A DNA stretch of 64,000 nucleotides from Actinomucor elegans (Eukaryota > Mucoromycota > Mucoromycetes > Mucorales > Mucoraceae). The notes beneath the pieces were generated by a model. It was not told where the DNA came from. It searched no databases and was given only the letters and a program-made list of their open reading frames with translations. This document shows, piece after piece, positions 10,602-22,620 of the stretch. Made by a program: the position numbers and the translations under genes. Every line of letters begins with the position of its first letter. Within the stretch, counting starts at the first letter, position 1. The stretch spans positions 2,790,001 through 2,854,000 of the forward strand of contig JAMSLZ010000003.1 of assembly GCA_026027325.1 (NCBI GenBank). The letters run 5' to 3'.

Positions 10602-11612
10602 ATGCCTAAGCCTATAAGACAATCGCCATCTACAAGAGTAGCACCGTTTTCAGTCAAACGGAAACAAATCAATTTCAATCTATTGGATACACCAATCTCA
10701 AGAAATAGGTAAGCCTGTGCGACGCTATTGTAAGACTTTGGCTCTAATTAGATCATCCAGTTCTTTACATTCTATTCACCCTACCACATCTTCTGAATGT
10801 AACAAGTGCACTTTAGTATATGATACGTAGATTGACGGTTTTTAGTTCATAGTACAAGTCATGTAGCTCAACTGGAACAAGATATTAGTCAATTAAAAGT
10901 AAATTAAAAATCATCATTGGGAACATAATCTTATTACTAATTGGAAATACAGAAGCAACTAGACCAAGCCAATAAAGAGCTGCAAACGACTCGCCATCAG
11001 AATCGGCTTTTTGAAAACGAGCGTGCCCAATTCGAAGCCAATATTATAGGTAAGTCATCCTTTTTATGAAAAAAGCGACCATGTATTTATGTATTCTTAG
11101 AAAAATGCTCCAAGGAAAAGCATCAAGTGGAACTGGAATTAAGGATACTTAAGGAAACTCATGTCGAAAAGGTACAAAGCTTATCGGCAACCTTGAATCA
11201 TTTGTCGGGTACAATTGCCTTTCTGAGAGATCAATTGAAACGACATAATATACCAGAAGAACAGCCGCCTACTAATCAGGAGGAGCTGGATCATTTAATA
11301 GCTTCCCAATCAAACTACAAGAAAGATGCCCAATTCATACAAGATGCTTACTTTAAGGTTAAACAAGAAACACAGATCCACCATCCATTATGGTCCAATT
11401 TGCAGGTAAGAAAGAGTTTGACCAACTGAGTCAATCTAACACATGTCTAGAATACCACTTTGTCCATCAAGCGTGAAATTGATGATTTCCATGCTTGGAA
11501 ATCAATACCAGTAGCTGATTTGGCAAGATTGTTGAGAGATGATCAAAAGAACAGCACCACCACAGTCAGGTCTTTGCTGTTTGGTAGATTAAAAGAGCGT
11601 GGTACAAAGTAA
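10602..11612 (+). CDS. Coiled-coil protein of unknown function
   Basis: Five exons (10602-10708, 10853-10898, 10953-11049, 11101-11405, 11451-11612) give 238 residues. The N-terminus is basic and Ser/Thr-Pro-rich (PIRQSPSTRVAPFSVKRKQ), followed by a long heptad-like helix from about residue 40 to 130 and a mixed C-terminal part ending in RLKERGTK. The next gene downstream, 240 bp away on the same strand, is the augmin subunit HAUS1. A basic tail followed by a coiled coil is the layout of microtubule-binding subunits such as HAUS8, but no diagnostic motif supports that. A nuclear or cytoskeletal structural protein is the most that can be said. Confidence 0.75.
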
Positions 11613-11630
11613 TCTAATCACAGCTTGTCA

Positions 11631-11657
11631 TTTTTTTTTTTTTTTTTTTTTTTTTTT
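11631..11657. repeat. Poly-T tract (27 nt)
   Basis: Uninterrupted T run just after the coiled-coil gene stop codon; possibly 3' UTR or terminator region. Confidence 0.8.
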
Positions 11658-11853
11658 GGTCCAGCCTTTTCCTTTTTTTTATTTTTATGATAGTTATTTT
11701 TTAACCTGTATATAAAAATCTTCTTTATTATTAAACCCATCGAGAATAAAGAAAAACTAGATTGGTTACACGTAAAAATAACGAACCTTAAAACAAAGAC
11801 GATATTATTCGTTTGTAAATGCTGATTCTTTTTTTTTTTTTGATTAACATTAG

Positions 11854-12867
11854 ATGGCATCTCGGTTAAAGCATGTTTCCGACTTGAAACAAGTCAACGA
11901 GTTATTAAATCTCGAGTATTCTAGTAGTATGTGGTATTTGATGCAACATGAGGGATTTTCTAACGATGCTGGCCAATAATAGAGACTGATATTCAATTAT
12001 CACAGGCAGGCCAACGTGCTCTCGACGGGCTTGCATTATTTGCAGAATCTCTTGGAATGGGTGCAACTGATGTAAGCAAGTAAGATCGTCTTTCTCCGCT
12101 TTCATTGCACAGTGTATGTTGAATACCCCGCGGTCATCTCATCATTTTGTAGCTACTATACAGCCATTTCAAAGTTATCGATGGATCAAATGGATATGCA
12201 GAATGAGTTGAACATATTGGAAGATATTGAGTACAAGTTGGAAGAATGTCAAAGCCAAGCAAATGATGAACTGGACTCGATGAAAAGGTAAATTTTCACA
12301 TGGACACAAAAAAAAAAAAAAAAACCTGACGGTGTTGTAAAAAGGATTCTGGCAAACTTGAAAAACAATTCATCCGGCAATGATTCCAAGTTGCATCAAG
12401 ATGGAACGGATCAGGTATTCAAGAAAGGGTCAGAGTACTTGGCATTAGAGGTATAAAATATATACAAAACACGTGCAATATATACTCAATTTTGAATAGA
12501 ATAAATACAATGAAATGGGCATAGAAAAGCAAGGCTCAAGGTTAAGCGATATCCATGAACTAGAGAACAAAGTAATGACCATAGAGAAACAATACAAGAA
12601 ACAATATGAGATCTTGGAAACCTATCAAGGTTTGCCGCCGGTAAATAAAATCTGAATATGGTATAAAGTCGAAAAAAAAACCAATAATCTATTCTTAGGA
12701 CATGGCATTGGCTTCATTTAAGATTCGAAAAACGAAGGATCAGTTGGTAATACAAAATATCTTTGTGTTTGTGTAATTTTAATCTTATTTTTTTTCTATT
12801 TTATTAGCACGAGTTAGAACAAGAAAGAGAAAATTTGATAACTGATATTGCAAAAAGTGTACATTAA
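11854..12867 (+). CDS. HAUS1: HAUS augmin-like complex subunit 1
   Basis: Seven exons (11854-11926, 11983-12079, 12153-12287, 12345-12450, 12500-12640, 12699-12746, 12808-12867) give 219 residues, mostly coiled coil. The match to HAUS1 rests on ordered features. An LKQ-containing helix is followed by a LGMG...DVSNYYTAISKL stretch equivalent to the TSLASFIPAV region. Then come long helices and the ending YQGLPPDMALASFKIRKTK, which parallels the family's SYLDLMPNPSLAQVKIEEA. Augmin recruits gamma-tubulin to existing microtubules for branching nucleation. The ATG at 11854 directly follows a T-rich acceptor-like sequence, and the animal protein has about 60 more N-terminal residues. An upstream exon may therefore be missing from this model. 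Confidence 0.7.
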
Positions 12868-14274
12868 TAAGAATAGTAATAAGAAAAAAAGTTGATGTAA
12901 CCCTCACATATTTCTGCTTTTGGTTCATCTCTAAACCCTTCCCTCCATGAGTACATTTTAATAAACAGAATACCTTATTCTAAGCATATATATGTACAAG
13001 TCATCAGATGAGACATGCTTGAAACCAAGATCAAGAGTTGCAATATATGAAACACACATCATTTACAGTTTATTATTTGTGAGTATAGCAAATTAGGTTG
13101 TACTGCAGCTCTCTAATATGTACATTCCGAGCATAATAGAATAATTTGCCATATTAAATCAACATCGATCGAGTAATTTATACATCACTCCAATGATATA
13201 AAAAAATACGCCCCATTTACAGGTGTATATATATATATATACTATAGGTAAACAACAATGGTCCAATGTCGCTTCCCAAAACATGTATATACTGCTAACC
13301 AGATTAAAACAGGATCGGTCAAGAGATCCATGGATCATTAGATCCCGCTCACTTGATACAGGTAAGTTACAGGCCAATGAAGGAGGTATAATATATTCAT
13401 GACACGACACTTGAACAACAGTTCTACACAGTAGACTCAATGGCTCTTCTCAACTCGTACTTGTCTTCAGACGTAACATCGAGCCAGAGTATTAGCCTAC
13501 AGATTTATTGACCAAGAGATGCAACTCCTTGCACTTTAGTTGAGTAATGGTGCTAGTGGATGCAGTGCTTGATGCTAAAGATGCGACATTAAACCACAGC
13601 ATGCCAAGGAATACGGTTTTCAGACGAAATTATAGATTCCAGTCTTCATCATGCTTTGTGAAGCACAAAATGACATTTTTGAGGCATCATCCATTGATAG
13701 AGTATGTATCAAAAGACATATTCAACCTTCGAGTGATGACTGTATAATTGAAATTTCAGAAAACCATCTTGTTCCATCAATGAATCAATAAAAATATTAC
13801 ATTTGCTTTAATAAACTACTAAATGTTCCATTCTGTTCTACACATTGATCAAATTTTGGTTCCTGATGACGAGAAGATCTGGAGCTGCCTATTAACTTTC
13901 CGATACCCAATAGAAATTAAGGGTATTCTCTACTGCTGAAACACTTGAACATTTTAAATGCAATTTTATTGTGTCCCTAGTTTTAATTGAATAACCAGCT
14001 TGATTCATGGAGGATCAAACAACCGTGCCCACATTTTTAAACGGGACCAAGAATGGAGATACATTAGCTCGCCTTTCCTGTCCAAAAGAGCCATTCATGC
14101 TATTATGAAAGGAAATAGATGTTCTCTTGATATTCAATAGATTGGAGTGATTGGGCTTACAGTGACGTTTTTGTGACTGTGATGTTCGACGCGCAATGGA
14201 TTCGTTCATGCTAGGTCGGCTTCTCATAACAGTAGCAAGACCTTATTATTACCTTCTTCATACCCACCCACAAA
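12868..14274. other. Spacer with possible decayed minus-strand coding fragments
   Basis: A minus-strand open stretch at about 13630-13495 reads as a hydrophobic segment followed by TITQLKCKELHLL and a stop. Another short one ends near 13431. Neither has a recognisable family or a start codon. A 70-codon basic minus-strand frame lies at 14015-14227. These may be relics; no gene is supported. Confidence 0.3.
13283..13355 (+). repeat. Diverged copy of the dispersed short repeat
   Basis: It matches the distal half of the repeat: actgctaaccag, then ggatcggtcaagagatcc. It is the weakest of the copies listed. Confidence 0.4.
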
Positions 14275-15254
14275 ATGACTTTTGTACCTGTACCCAACTT
14301 TGATGCCAACTTGCTGAAAGAATCTACCCTTCTCTTGGTAATTGGCGCCTGGAATGCAACAGCTTCATTCGAAAAAACTAACACATATATTTCAATAATT
14401 AGCCTACTGTATCCATTGGAAATGTACCTCAACTCGTCTCGGACTTGCTCATTCATACATTCAAGTTAGAGCGCGTTGGATTCTTGGACGATGACTCGGT
14501 CATGCCTGTGTCTGGAGTGCGCGAAGATACCCAAACTGCCGGTGTCACTGTACCTATTGAAAGTAATGCATGCTTATAACAACATATTATGTATATAAAT
14601 ACAGGGTCTCTCAAACCTTTTTGATAGTATTCCAGTCAAAGGATCACCAATGGACTTGCATTCAGCAACGATCACCTACCATCAAAGGCAAAAGACAAGT
14701 GTTTTTGGATAATATGACTCAGTTTGCTGCACAGTTTAGCAAGGTAGTGATTCTTACCTCGATGGATGCCACGCGTCGCTTGGATTCTCAAATCCAAGGT
14801 ATACCTTTCAGAGTATATGGTGAAGGCGCTCTTACTATGCGGGCAGTGACTTTGGGTGTGCCTGTATTGGAAAATATCGAGTTGGAAGAAGAAAGTACGG
14901 ATAGTGAGGATAAACGTAAAATTCGTTTGCCAGGATCAGGATTAGCACGCCATTTATATGATCAATTATCGGCCAACAAGATCGATACTACTTTGCTTAT
15001 CATGTTTGCATTGGAAGGAGGTAAAACACACACACACGCACACATACTCACATAAAGAGAGAGATGTTGTAAATATATTCCAGTACAACGAACTCATTTG
15101 TTTTGATTTAGACAATGTTCAAGATGGTATTGAATTTGCCAATTTTATCAACACACTCTTAAAAATCCACACAGAAACATTGGGTAGTTGGACACCACCC
15201 AAGAGCTGGGAGTTTTTATTTGGCACACCTTACAATGCCGAATTATATCAATAA
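14275..15254 (+). CDS. PSMG2: Proteasome assembly chaperone 2
   Basis: Four exons (14275-14337, 14403-14562, 14628-15020, 15112-15254) give 252 residues; human PSMG2 has 264. With PSMG1 the protein forms a heterodimer that guides assembly of the 20S alpha ring. Supporting stretches are MTFVPVPNF at the start and LLPTVSIGNVPQLVSDLLI, equivalent to the family's SVGNVGQLA segment. Later come IRLPGSGLARHLYD and EGDNVQDGIEFANF, and SWEFLFG at the end. The 14563-14627 intron contains an unused AG (about 14602) that would break the frame. The gene converges on EB1 with 11 nt between stop codons, so transcripts very probably overlap. Confidence 0.9.
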
Positions 15255-15265
15255 TAAAGAAGATT

Positions 15266-16393
15266 TTAAAAAGTTTCATCATCATAAGAGTCATGAACAT
15301 CTTCTTCACCTTCAGGAGGTACTTCAAATCCTTCTTCGGTTCTATAAAGAATAGCTTGAATATCCTTGATGCAATGGACATCGTCGTTGTCTTCTGTAGT
15401 GATATCCAATTGTTCCTGAACCAGGATTTCAATTTCTCTCAATTTGCCAAAGTAAAAGTCACGTTCCTTTTCAAGTCCATCCACGGTCACCTTTAGTTCA
15501 GTAATCTGCTTGTTCAAATCACTAATGACAGCTGTTGATTGATCTCCTTTGGCAGAAGACAAACGACCTGTGGGTGTACGACTTGCAGCAACAGGAGCAG
15601 CGCCCCGAGTAGCTAAAGTAAAGCAGTTGAGTTTCAAGTAAAAGAAAGTTACACCCCGTCCCAGTTTTTATTTACCTGCAGGACTCATTGCTTTACGTGC
15701 CATGGTAGCTCCGGTGCCAGAACGCGCAGCGGCTGGACTACTTTTGGCTGAAGGCGCCCCACCTCTTCTACGTTGAGCAGCATCATAATTACCTCCAGGG
15801 AAGTTTTGATCCCAAAATCGCTTTACCCATTGCATGAATTCAAGGTTATCTTGAAATTTACATTTCATTAGCTTATCAACCGGTATAATCTATACCAATC
15901 ATAATAATGATAAAAGTTGGTCAATTTTGGCACTTCAAAAAGAGCCCATTATATAATATTACCTTGTCGATCCTGTAGACCAAAGATAAACATGTAAGTG
16001 CATGATAAAAAGAGACGCGTCTTTGTTTTTCATTACTTACTTGTGCTTATCAAAAGTATGTTGAAGCACCTTGTAATTTGTAACGTATTCATATTCATGT
16101 TTGGTATCAAACTTCACCTTTGCCATATGGACATCATCTATTATGTTACCCAGAAGAAGAAAAAAATCAGTTTATTTTTGCAGCTATACATAATACAAAA
16201 ACTCGCTCTTACTAAAGACTGAATCCATGATTTGGCAGTAAGCGGCACCTAGAAACACCACCCGAGGGACATTAGTAAGGAATCAAACATGAATCCAACT
16301 ACGCGTACCTGTTCCTGCTTGTTCAACTTTGGTATAGTTTAATTGCAACAAGTCGTTCATCCATGCCAACAATTCTGTTCTTGACTCGCCCAT
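15266..16393 (-). CDS. MAPRE1: EB1-family microtubule plus-end protein (Mal3/Bim1)
   Basis: Six exons (16393-16309, 16248-16213, 16137-16041, 15972-15963, 15889-15676, 15612-15266) give 262 residues. EB1 tracks growing microtubule ends and recruits partners. The calponin-homology domain (about 1-115) reads [48 protein letters not shown] and [19 protein letters not shown] Gly/Ala/Ser/Arg linker follows. The EB homology coiled coil has the expected [18 protein letters not shown] (FYF motif), and the tail is acidic. It ends in ETF rather than the EEY/F type. The fourth exon is only 10 nt, and splicing through it restores the conserved DKIIPVDK sequence. Confidence 0.95.
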
Positions 16394-17617
16394 CTTGATT
16401 ATTTGGTATTACTTTTAACGTGAAGGTATAATGAGGGCTCTAGGTTTTCTGAAGAAAAAAAAAAGTTTAGCTTGAGTTGTAAAGAGGGAAAAAAAAAAGA
16501 GAAAAGAGAAGAGCTGGTGCTGCAAGAAAGAAACAGGTACAGAGATCTAGATTTTCAAAAGCCGTTTCAATGCTTCTGTAAGGTACGCCGCTGCAGATTC
16601 CCCATATATTTTTCCAATATCAACATTTAAACTTTTGAGTCATAGTTTTACAATACCCTTATTTTTGTAAATTTCTTAGTAGGCCTTAGTGATTTTGCTA
16701 TACCTTTTGCCAAAATGATTTCGCAAGAAAAAAAAAATTAAAGAACTGCTGTACGTTTTTAAAAAAGAGTGTCGTACAATTGAGAAAGATTATGTCCCAT
16801 ACTATTGTTTTATTACAAAGGGCTGATAGTATATATTAGAGCCCACTCAAGCATCAAGTTGTTCAGTCAATGATAGAGTAACTTTTTTTGAAAAAGAAAA
16901 AAGAAGTTCTAAATTTTGACTTTTCAATACTTGGAGTTGAGAATCATCACCCAAAAGAAAACTGTTTAACATATTCTAAAACTATATTGAGAATAACGAT
17001 AAAACAAGCATAGAACGGAAATATCTGTTTGTGGACCAACGGTAATAAATTACTACCGCAAGAAGGAGGAATTTGCCAAAGCAGAGATAGCTCCCCAGTC
17101 GCAATACAAAACAGAGCCAAACAGTACTGGAAATACCTTTCATGTCTCTCAGCATATCGGTGCCTTTGTCGCCTTTTATCGGCCAAGTGTGGTCTTTCAA
17201 AATGTTAAAAAAAATAATAAATACACAATGATAACATCAACAATCCGAGTATTTTTTTGAGTAAAGTTCCGCACACCAACTTCCGCGATGGCAGAAGCAA
17301 AACGTTAAATCACCACAGCTAATTATTTAAGTGATGGTATATATATGTATATAAATCGAGGTATAAAATTCTTTCCCCCTTTACCTATTCTTTTAAACAT
17401 GAACAATAATATTGACTTACAAAGTTACACAATACCGAATGCAGTTTAACTAAAAATGTCTTTAGAAAAGTATTGCTGCCTCTGCATTCTTGCAAAGATT
17501 ATGCCAATTATTACAAGTCTCTCTACCTTAATTAACGATCCCAAAAGTGCTATCGAAAAGATAAAAACCAGGTAAAGAAATTCCTATCGGTGTAATGCGC
17601 ATCATTGGTGAGATAAA

Positions 17618-17659
<42 letters not shown>

Positions 17660-18165
17660 TAAAACATCAAACTTGGTTACTTTCTAATAACCTTACATTG
17701 TAATAAACACTGCAAATAATAGAAAGACAAGCAAAAAAACAATGGGAGATATTTACATCTGAAAAGCGCTTCAATGTCAAGCCTTTAAAGTAAACCTATC
17801 TATAATTGATTGAAACAAGACAATAAAATCGCCCGTTGCCGTAGTTTCTTTAATTTACGAACTACGGAAAATTATGGCGGGCGTTTAAAATATGCTTGAA
17901 AGGGTTTCTCTGAAATTACAGTACCTTCAACTCCAGATGACAGTTTTTCAAATCTTAATTGACGGGAACTGATTACTTTAATTGATAGTACAAAACTCTC
18001 TTTTGTTTGATGTTTAAATTAATTTCTGTTTGAATAGAAAGGTTTGTCGTGTAGATACCTTTGGAAGTTATTTACAGAATGCTGTATTATGCTTGTAAAT
18101 GTAGCTGGTTTAATATAATCACGATACTTTACTATTCTTGATTCATGATCTTTAATGTCGCTGAA
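16394..18165. other. AT-rich spacer
   Basis: It holds the EB1 promoter and a 36-nt A run at about 17621-17656. Overlapping minus-strand frames at 16947-17200 contain one hydrophobic segment but no recognisable protein; they may be a relic. Nothing else is supported. Confidence 0.35.
17621..17656. repeat. Poly-A tract (36 nt)
   Basis: The longest homopolymer run in the window. Confidence 0.85.
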
Positions 18166-18724
18166 CTTTTTTCTCTAATATAGACCATAGTTGCTTAATT
18201 GGATGGAGTTCAGGTGACTATGGTGGATGATAAGTGCACCAGTAGCCTCTACTGATAGTCATCTTTTCAATCTCGTTGAAGATACGAATGCGCGAACTGT
18301 CCATAATGATATAAAACCCTTTCATAGCAAAAAACTTTTCCATTTCAATCATTGTTTAACGAGTGAAACACATGTAGTGGCCTTTCACAATTCCCTTAGG
18401 ATTCTTTTTGGACTCTGTTTTCTTTTTTGAGCCCCATCAATTCTTATCTTTTTAGGTAGGTACTCTGACTTTTAGATGTACAACACCCAAAGACGATACG
18501 ACATCCAAGATGATGGGAGCAACTGATCTAGTAGTTGGTGTTACGATTGGTGACTTCAGGCCGAAATCAGCAAAAGTTCCGATCAGTGTCCTCTCTGCGT
18601 TTACTCGTGAACAGTTGTTGTGGAAAATAAGTTCAAGGTTAGATGAAATTTTTTCTTTTTTAATTCTATTTTTAAGTTGACTATAGAAACGCTTTTTCTC
18701 TAGGCTTCTACCTTCCAATTGCAT
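18166..18724 (-). pseudogene. Tc1/mariner-type transposase relic
   Basis: Read on the minus strand, the region gives the order expected of a DDE_3 transposase core: TRSVAPIILDVVSSLGVV, then GFYIIMDSS (the second catalytic Asp block, normally MDNAP). SRGYWCTYHPP follows, and after a stop SPELHPIKQLWS (the PYSPELNPIE block with the catalytic Glu). Stop codons interrupt it at least three times, including inside the PPYSPE motif, so it cannot encode an active enzyme. I see no clear terminal inverted repeats or TA duplication. This is an old inactive copy. Confidence 0.75.
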
Positions 18725-18730
18725 ATACTA

Positions 18731-20190
18731 CAAAGCTTAAATTACATTTGTAACCTGGATACTTTGATCCTGAAGGAAAGAACATTGTATTGAAACTCCT
18801 ACGATAGCATAGTATCTATCAAATGTATGAAAATTCAGTGTACAAAAAACAATTTTTTTTTCAACCTTCCTGTCAAGTTATTTACTTATGTACTTTCAAA
18901 CAAAGTTTATATTAATATTTTCCAACAAGTGCATAGCGTTGAATGCTTTGCTGCAAAAACTATTATAGAGGAAGCAACTTGGTTAGGGTCAACATCACTA
19001 CTATCAATCTTGATACGAAGAGCATCAAAGACACAGATATCTTAGACGGCATTGAAGGATATGCTAGTTTTAAAGAAGCACGTAGATCAGAGAAAGATGG
19101 TCTAGTAGAATAATTAGACCTATAATAAAAGAACAGATTTGCATACAGACTTAATGCTGACATAACAAATTCCTTAATACATATCATTTTTAACCGACAG
19201 TCGAATAGTATAAATGCTCAGACGCGTAGAAAATTTCTAAACAGCATTTATGTATAATCGAATTATGTACCAAATGATAGAGAGAACATCCGATTCACTC
19301 AGATCAATGGCTATGCTCAAGTAGTGTAGTGTATGTAGCTATCATGCAAAGTAAAATACGTTATTATAACCAACCCAGCATCAGCAGGTTTTTGGTATTA
19401 AAACGGCTTAGTTTCAGTAACAGCATTGTGAAAGTTTCTGGACAGCACGTACACTATTGTACAACATATAATTGTAATACCGGTAGCCAATGAAAAACAA
19501 AAGCTAATAGAATGTAATAATGATAATATACTGGTGTTTGTTTTCCTTTTTAGTGGAATGTATAGCTGCTTAATACCACTTATTTCAATAACACTATATG
19601 GAACAGATCGAAAGTTATATAATTATATTTTTTTCTGTGTTTTGTTCTGTATTGAATTTCTTGAATGTGCCATTCTTTAAGCATGGAATGATATGAAGTG
19701 ACATTTGAATAATACTTGTCCAATGAATGCACATATAGTTTCTTCTTTAGCCAACCAAAAGTCATATCATTCAACCTCCTTACTTGACGTGTGCATTAGA
19801 ATTTAGGTCTTTTGTAACGCGTCCTTTTCTTTGCATATGACGTTTCACAAACTCAATAGACTCTGCATGTCATATTTCTACCGAGATATCAGTCCAATCC
19901 CCCTACTTTATGACTGATTCTTTTTTATATATACTGATCCCTTTCTGTATTAGTTTCACTATCCTTAGGCTTACCAGAAGAACAAAGCCAATTGAGCCAA
20001 TCATCGGTGCACAATGAATAAAGCTGCAATTGCCCATACCTGGAAAGATGAGTCACGGTGGCTTAGAGACGCGGCATCAAGGAATATTTTTTCCTTTTTC
20101 TTGGGGTTTTCCTTTCAATTTTTCATTTCCCTTTTCCTCAATCTTCCAAGTCGGCAAAATAGTTCAAGCAGACTGTAACGATTAAGTAAG

Positions 20191-20224
<34 letters not shown>

Positions 20225-20348
20225 ATTGGATTTCATTTTAGCGCTTTGAGCTTATATTTAACCCATTCTGTTTAGTATTTTTTTTATATTACTATTATTA
20301 TTTCAGCACATACTCTTACCAACTACATATAAGAAGAACAAAAAGAAA
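18731..20348. other. AT-rich spacer
   Basis: No gene supported. Short open frames at 18827-19187 (both strands) adjoin the transposase relic and may be debris. A T run of about 32 nt lies at 20192-20223, upstream of the BET gene. A 64-codon minus-strand frame at 19580-19774 has no recognisable pattern. Confidence 0.35.
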
Positions 20349-22294
20349 ATGCTCACAGCTAATACTAACACTAATAATCACTACAAAAGGTAAGCAAAAG
20401 AAAGAAAAAAAAAAAAAAAATAGGGAAAAGAGGGGCAAGAGAGGGGGTGCGGAAGCCGTGTGAAGGCGCGTAGTAAAATAGAAAGAAATGGAATCCATAT
20501 CTTTCTAGCTGGTACACGCGTACTTACTGTATAAGGTAATGGTTGGGTAGTACAAATACTAACAGCGTTCTATAGCACACAGCAGCAAAATACTTTACCT
20601 TCACCACCCATTCATCAACATACAGCCATGACTCGCGACCAGCAAAAGTACTGCAGCGCTATCATGAGAAACTTGAAGAAACATAGAGATGCTGCGCCTT
20701 TCTTGAACCCAGTTGATTATGTAAAGCTCAATGTACTAGACTATCCCGATATTGTAAAACAACCTATGGATCTGATGATGGTGGATCGTAAACTCAATGC
20801 ATCCGAATACGCATCTGTCGATGAATTTGTGGCTGATGTTCGTCTTATCTTTAACAACTGTTTCAAATACAATGGACCTGAAGCCATGATCTCTGTCCTG
20901 TGCCAAAATGTCGAATCAGCCTTTGAAAAGAGCTTACGCCAAATGCCAGCTTCCTCCTCCAAAGAATCATCGCCTCAAACCAGCGTTAAAAAGGAACTAT
21001 CACCTCCTCTTAGTCAACACAACTCACCACCTCAGCATGTACCTGAATATAAACTTTTGTCAGAAGACTTGGGTAGACCTAAACGCGAAATCCATTGTCC
21101 CTCTAAAGATTATCCCGAAACTTACACTACACAGCGCAAATTAGCCCATAATAAATCCAGCGCCATCAAATTTTGCTTACAGACATTGAAGGAATTAAAA
21201 AAGGCAAAATATCGCCATTTGGTTTATCCTTTCCTTGAACCTGTGGACCCGGTCGCATTGGGTTTGCCGGACTATACAGATATTGTTAAGCATCCTATGG
21301 ACCTACGCACAATTGAAGATAAATTGATGAATGACGAATATAAACACGCTGATCAGTTTGAAGCGGATATAACGCTAATGTTTGACAATTGCTATCTATA
21401 CAATCCTCCATCCCTACCTATTTATGGTATGGCTAAAGAACTTGAAAAGATCTTCAAGGACAAATGGGCTCAAAGACCAGCGGAAAAGAAGGTGGAATCG
21501 GATGTAGAAGAGTATGAGTCTGACGTCGAACGGGTACAGAAACGCAAGCCCAGACGGGCCAGTACAAAACAACGCGTAGTGGTGGAAGAGGAGGATATAG
21601 ATGAGAGAGATGACCGTATTGCTCAATTGGAACGCAATATTGCATCGATTTCAGAACAGATCAAATCTATCAAGTCACAAAAAAAGGCTGCCTCTCCACC
21701 AAAGCCAGCACGTCGTGGCCGAGGACCTAACAAGAAGCAGCCAGCAATCAGAAGAAAGAGAGCGGCCTATTCAAGTGATGAAAGCAGTGATGAAGAAGAG
21801 TTTACATTTGAGCAAAAGAAGGACCTGAGTGAAATGATCAATAATCTAACTGGTGAAGATTTAAATACAGTTGTATCTATCATTCAAAGTTCTATGCCTA
21901 GCTTGAGTGGGGTAAGTCATTTTGGTTTCATAAGAAAATAATTGGTATTAATTAGTTTATAGGATGGCCAGGAAGAGATTGTATTGGATATCGACTCTTT
22001 GGATATCAAGACACTGCGCAAACTGAGTCAATTTGTTGATTTACCTACAAGAAAGAGTCATAAATCCTCAGTAAAAAGATCAAGAACGCATTATTCCGCT
22101 ACCGATGCCGATAAAAAGATTCAAGAGCTAGAGAATACATTAAAGAAGTTTAACAGACAAGGTAAAGGATGATAAATTTGCAGCAGTTTCATGATCTAAT
22201 TCGTTTTTTAGTCGATTCTTCTTCCAGTGACTCAGGTGACGATGATGAGGACGAGGCTAGTTCTTCTGGCTCTTCAAGCTCTGAATCTGATTAA
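20349..22294 (+). CDS. BDF1: BET-family double-bromodomain protein (Bdf1-like)
   Basis: Four exons (20349-20389, 20576-21911, 21963-22161, 22212-22294) give 552 residues. BET proteins bind acetylated histones and recruit the transcription machinery. Bromodomain 1 (about 35-140) and bromodomain 2 (about 210-315) both have the PMDL turn and the acetyl-lysine Asn (CFKYN, CYLYN). The ET domain (about 425-495) contains FEQKKDLSEMINNL and DIDSLDIKTLRKL. The C-terminus is a Ser/Asp/Glu-rich SEED-like tail. I place the start in a 13-residue first exon because the reading frame upstream of the 20628 ATG stays open, Gln/Pro-rich, back to an AG acceptor. The 186-nt first intron carries a perfect TACTAAC branch site near 20556. 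Confidence 0.93.
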
Positions 22295-22620
22295 ACATGC
22301 TCCTCTCTTCAATAAGCCCCTCTACTTTCTCCGTTTCTTGAGAAATGTCAACTATGAAAAAGAGAATTCATTGTAAAAATACAAGATATATACATACATT
22401 TTACGCGTCATAAATCACATAAAGTCATAGCCAAAACCTTTTTCATTCTAATAATAATAATAACCATCATTTCATTTAAACCATTACTTACTAATAGGAG
22501 TCATTACGGGGCTCATGTAGTGTCCCTTGTTATTTGGTATACATAACTCTTTTTGTATTCAATTTAAAATTCGTTCCTTTTTCCTTTTATCATACATACA
22601 TATCTCTACATACCGACATA
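22295..22620. other. Spacer between the BET and F-box genes
   Basis: AT-rich intergenic sequence containing the BET 3' end and the F-box gene promoter. No other gene seen. Confidence 0.4.
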
